Positions 7,066-7,727 of a stretch of DNA of 7,727 nt are shown one piece after another. The position numbers were made by a program, and so were the translations under genes. The notes under the pieces were generated by a model. That model did not search any database, had not been told where the DNA came from, and saw only the letters and a list, made by a program, of their open reading frames with translations. The stretch is from Flavobacterium lindanitolerans (GTDB lineage Bacteria; Bacteroidota; Bacteroidia; Flavobacteriales; Flavobacteriaceae), in NCBI RefSeq assembly GCF_002846575.1, contig NZ_PJND01000015.1, forward strand, positions 1 to 7,727, read 5' to 3'. The stretch's first letter is position 1. Each line of letters begins with the position of its first letter.

Positions 7066-7272
7066 TTTTAAACATCCAAAATATTTTATCTAATAATCTT
7101 TAATATTCTAAAAAGGGTTGATAATCTTAACTATATTTTAAAGGCCACAAATCAGATAATTTTTAGATTTGAAATTAGATACATTAATCAGCCCAAATAA
7201 CAAGGGGTTTCTATAATCAAGGCTGAACTGGAATAAAATAAAAATCATATAGCGGGTTAAACTAAAAAGGTT

Positions 7273-7308
7273 AAAAAGCAACAGCCGACCTTTTTTAAGG
7301 TCGGCTGT
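7273..7308 (-). terminator. Intrinsic terminator of the OmpA-family gene
   Basis: A perfect 12-bp inverted repeat, acagccgacctt (7281-7292) and aaggtcggctgt (7297-7308), encloses a 4-base loop. On the minus strand the GC-rich stem is followed within three bases by a run of five T (7277-7273), with a second T5 run a few bases further on. It begins 36 bp after the OmpA stop codon and is in the right orientation to end that transcript. It argues against read-through into the giant gene. Confidence 0.88.
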
Positions 7309-7343
7309 CAGAGATGTATTCTTTAATCAGTAAGAACTATGTC

Positions 7344-7727
7344 TTATCTCTTTATAATCTTAAATTCCGAACGCCTGTTCTGCGCATCCTCCTCTTCCGT
7401 GCAATTTGCCCTGCAGTCCACCTTCGGCTCCGTGCTCCCGAAGCCCTTGCCCGAAACACGCTCCTTACCGATGCCCTTCGACACAAGGTACTGTACCGTA
7501 GACTGGGCCCTCTGCTCCGAAAGCCTCAGGTTGTAGGCCGCACTTCCCTTACCGTCCGTATGCGACTTCACGTAGATCACCATGTCAGGGTATTTCTCCA
7601 TCACGTTCACGAGCTTGTCCAGTTCCGCGGCCCCCTGCTGGGTGATGTTGCTCCTGTCGAACTCGAAGTAGATGCTTTTCAGGATGACTTCCGTATCGGT
7701 GATGACCACCTCCACAGGTTCAAGGGA
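7344..7727 (-). CDS. OmpA-family protein, C-terminal peptidoglycan-binding domain (5' end outside window)
   Basis: The last 127 residues and the TAA stop of a gene entering from the right edge. The frame is open to the edge and the GTG at 7715 is an internal Val, not a start. The fragment is almost entirely an OmpA C-terminal domain (PF00691 type): the first strand IYFEFDRSNI (19-28), the signature around HTDGKGS (56-62), YNLRLSEQRA (65-74), GKGFGSTEP (93-101) and NRRSEFKI (117-124). Asp58 and Arg73 match the Asp/Arg pair that binds diaminopimelate in peptidoglycan, so the domain should anchor an outer-membrane or periplasmic protein to the wall. A loop with two Cys (105 and 109) before NRR is typical of Bacteroidota versions. 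In that phylum such proteins often carry TPR, PD40 or carboxypeptidase-like regions upstream and are encoded beside PorP/SprF-like genes and giant adhesins; that part cannot be seen here. GC is about 57%, much higher than most of the neighbouring giant gene. A strong terminator lies 36 bp after the stop. Confidence 0.93.
   Translation of the reverse strand, partial: SLEPVEVVITDTEVILKSIYFEFDRSNITQQGAAELDKLVNVMEKYPDMVIYVKSHTDGKGSAAYNLRLSEQRAQSTVQYLVSKGIGKERVSGKGFGSTEPKVDCRANCTEEEDAQNRRSEFKIIKR

Larger units (their letters stand above)
6744..7272. other. Long AT-rich non-coding region: presumed promoter and 5' leader of the giant gene
   Basis: About 530 bp with no plausible gene on either strand; the 60-base line starting at 6841 is only 20% G+C. 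It must contain the promoter of the giant gene if that gene is transcribed separately. I found no exact match to the Bacteroidota -7 consensus TAnnTTTG on the minus strand. The closest near the start is TATTTTTA (6786-6779), one mismatch away and with no TTG at the expected upstream distance, so I do not call a promoter. The length suggests a long leader or room for regulator binding. Inverted repeats at 6926-6953 and 7054-7065 are listed separately; a weaker one has 6-bp arms at 7148-7153 and 7166-7171. Confidence 0.6.

Noticed and set aside
7339..7536. Plus-strand open frame opposite the OmpA gene
   Set aside because: The minus strand here encodes the conserved OmpA motifs (HTDGKGS, NRRSEF), so the opposite frame is a shadow.
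7715..7715. GTG at 7715 as the start of a short stand-alone OmpA-domain protein
   Set aside because: The frame stays open to the window edge with a plausible linker (SLEPVEVV), and OmpA-family proteins carry an N-terminal export region that would be missing with this start.

Overview
The window looks like chromosomal DNA from a member of the Bacteroidota, most likely Flavobacteriia (Flavobacterium or a close relative). The evidence is a giant secreted protein built from choice-of-anchor J (Cleaved_Adhesin), fibronectin type III and Ig-like modules, an OmpA-family protein of the Bacteroidota type with a Cys-containing loop before the NRR motif, AT-rich intergenic DNA, and no Shine-Dalgarno sequence at the one visible start. 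The genus is inferred from style; no marker gene is present.

Layout: everything coding is on the minus strand, so transcription runs from high to low coordinates. At the right edge (7344-7727) is the 3' end of an OmpA-family gene, about 57% GC, closed by a strong intrinsic terminator (7273-7308). Next comes about 530 bp of very AT-rich, apparently non-coding DNA (6744-7272) with a few inverted repeats. The rest (1-6743) is one uninterrupted reading frame of at least 2247 codons that runs off the left edge. No gene is supported on the plus strand; the open frames there are antisense shadows of the giant gene and the OmpA gene.

From its N-terminus the giant protein has: an unusually long signal region (1-54); a first choice-of-anchor J domain and FN3 domain; a PPC-like beta-sandwich module; another FN3; three tandem [choice-of-anchor J + FN3] units of about 250-270 residues; a short module of a type often found in Flavobacterium FN3 proteins; a sixth FN3; a second PPC-like module; an NGSFE...PGW module; then a run of Ig-like modules leading toward a C-terminus outside the window. 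This is the architecture of Bacteroidota surface adhesins and gliding-type filaments secreted by the type IX system (T9SS). The sorting domain that would prove it is not in the window.

The most interesting signal is compositional. Within the giant gene, GC jumps from about 42% (481-960) to about 62% (1-480) over a few tens of bases, inside a pair of homologous Ig-like repeats. The GC-rich end resembles the OmpA gene on the far side of the giant gene. Together with the usual order giant adhesin, PorP/SprF-like gene, OmpA-like gene in this phylum, this suggests a tandem array of adhesin cassettes in which a lower-GC variable exterior region sits between GC-rich conserved modules. That is a testable inference, and a chimeric assembly must be excluded.
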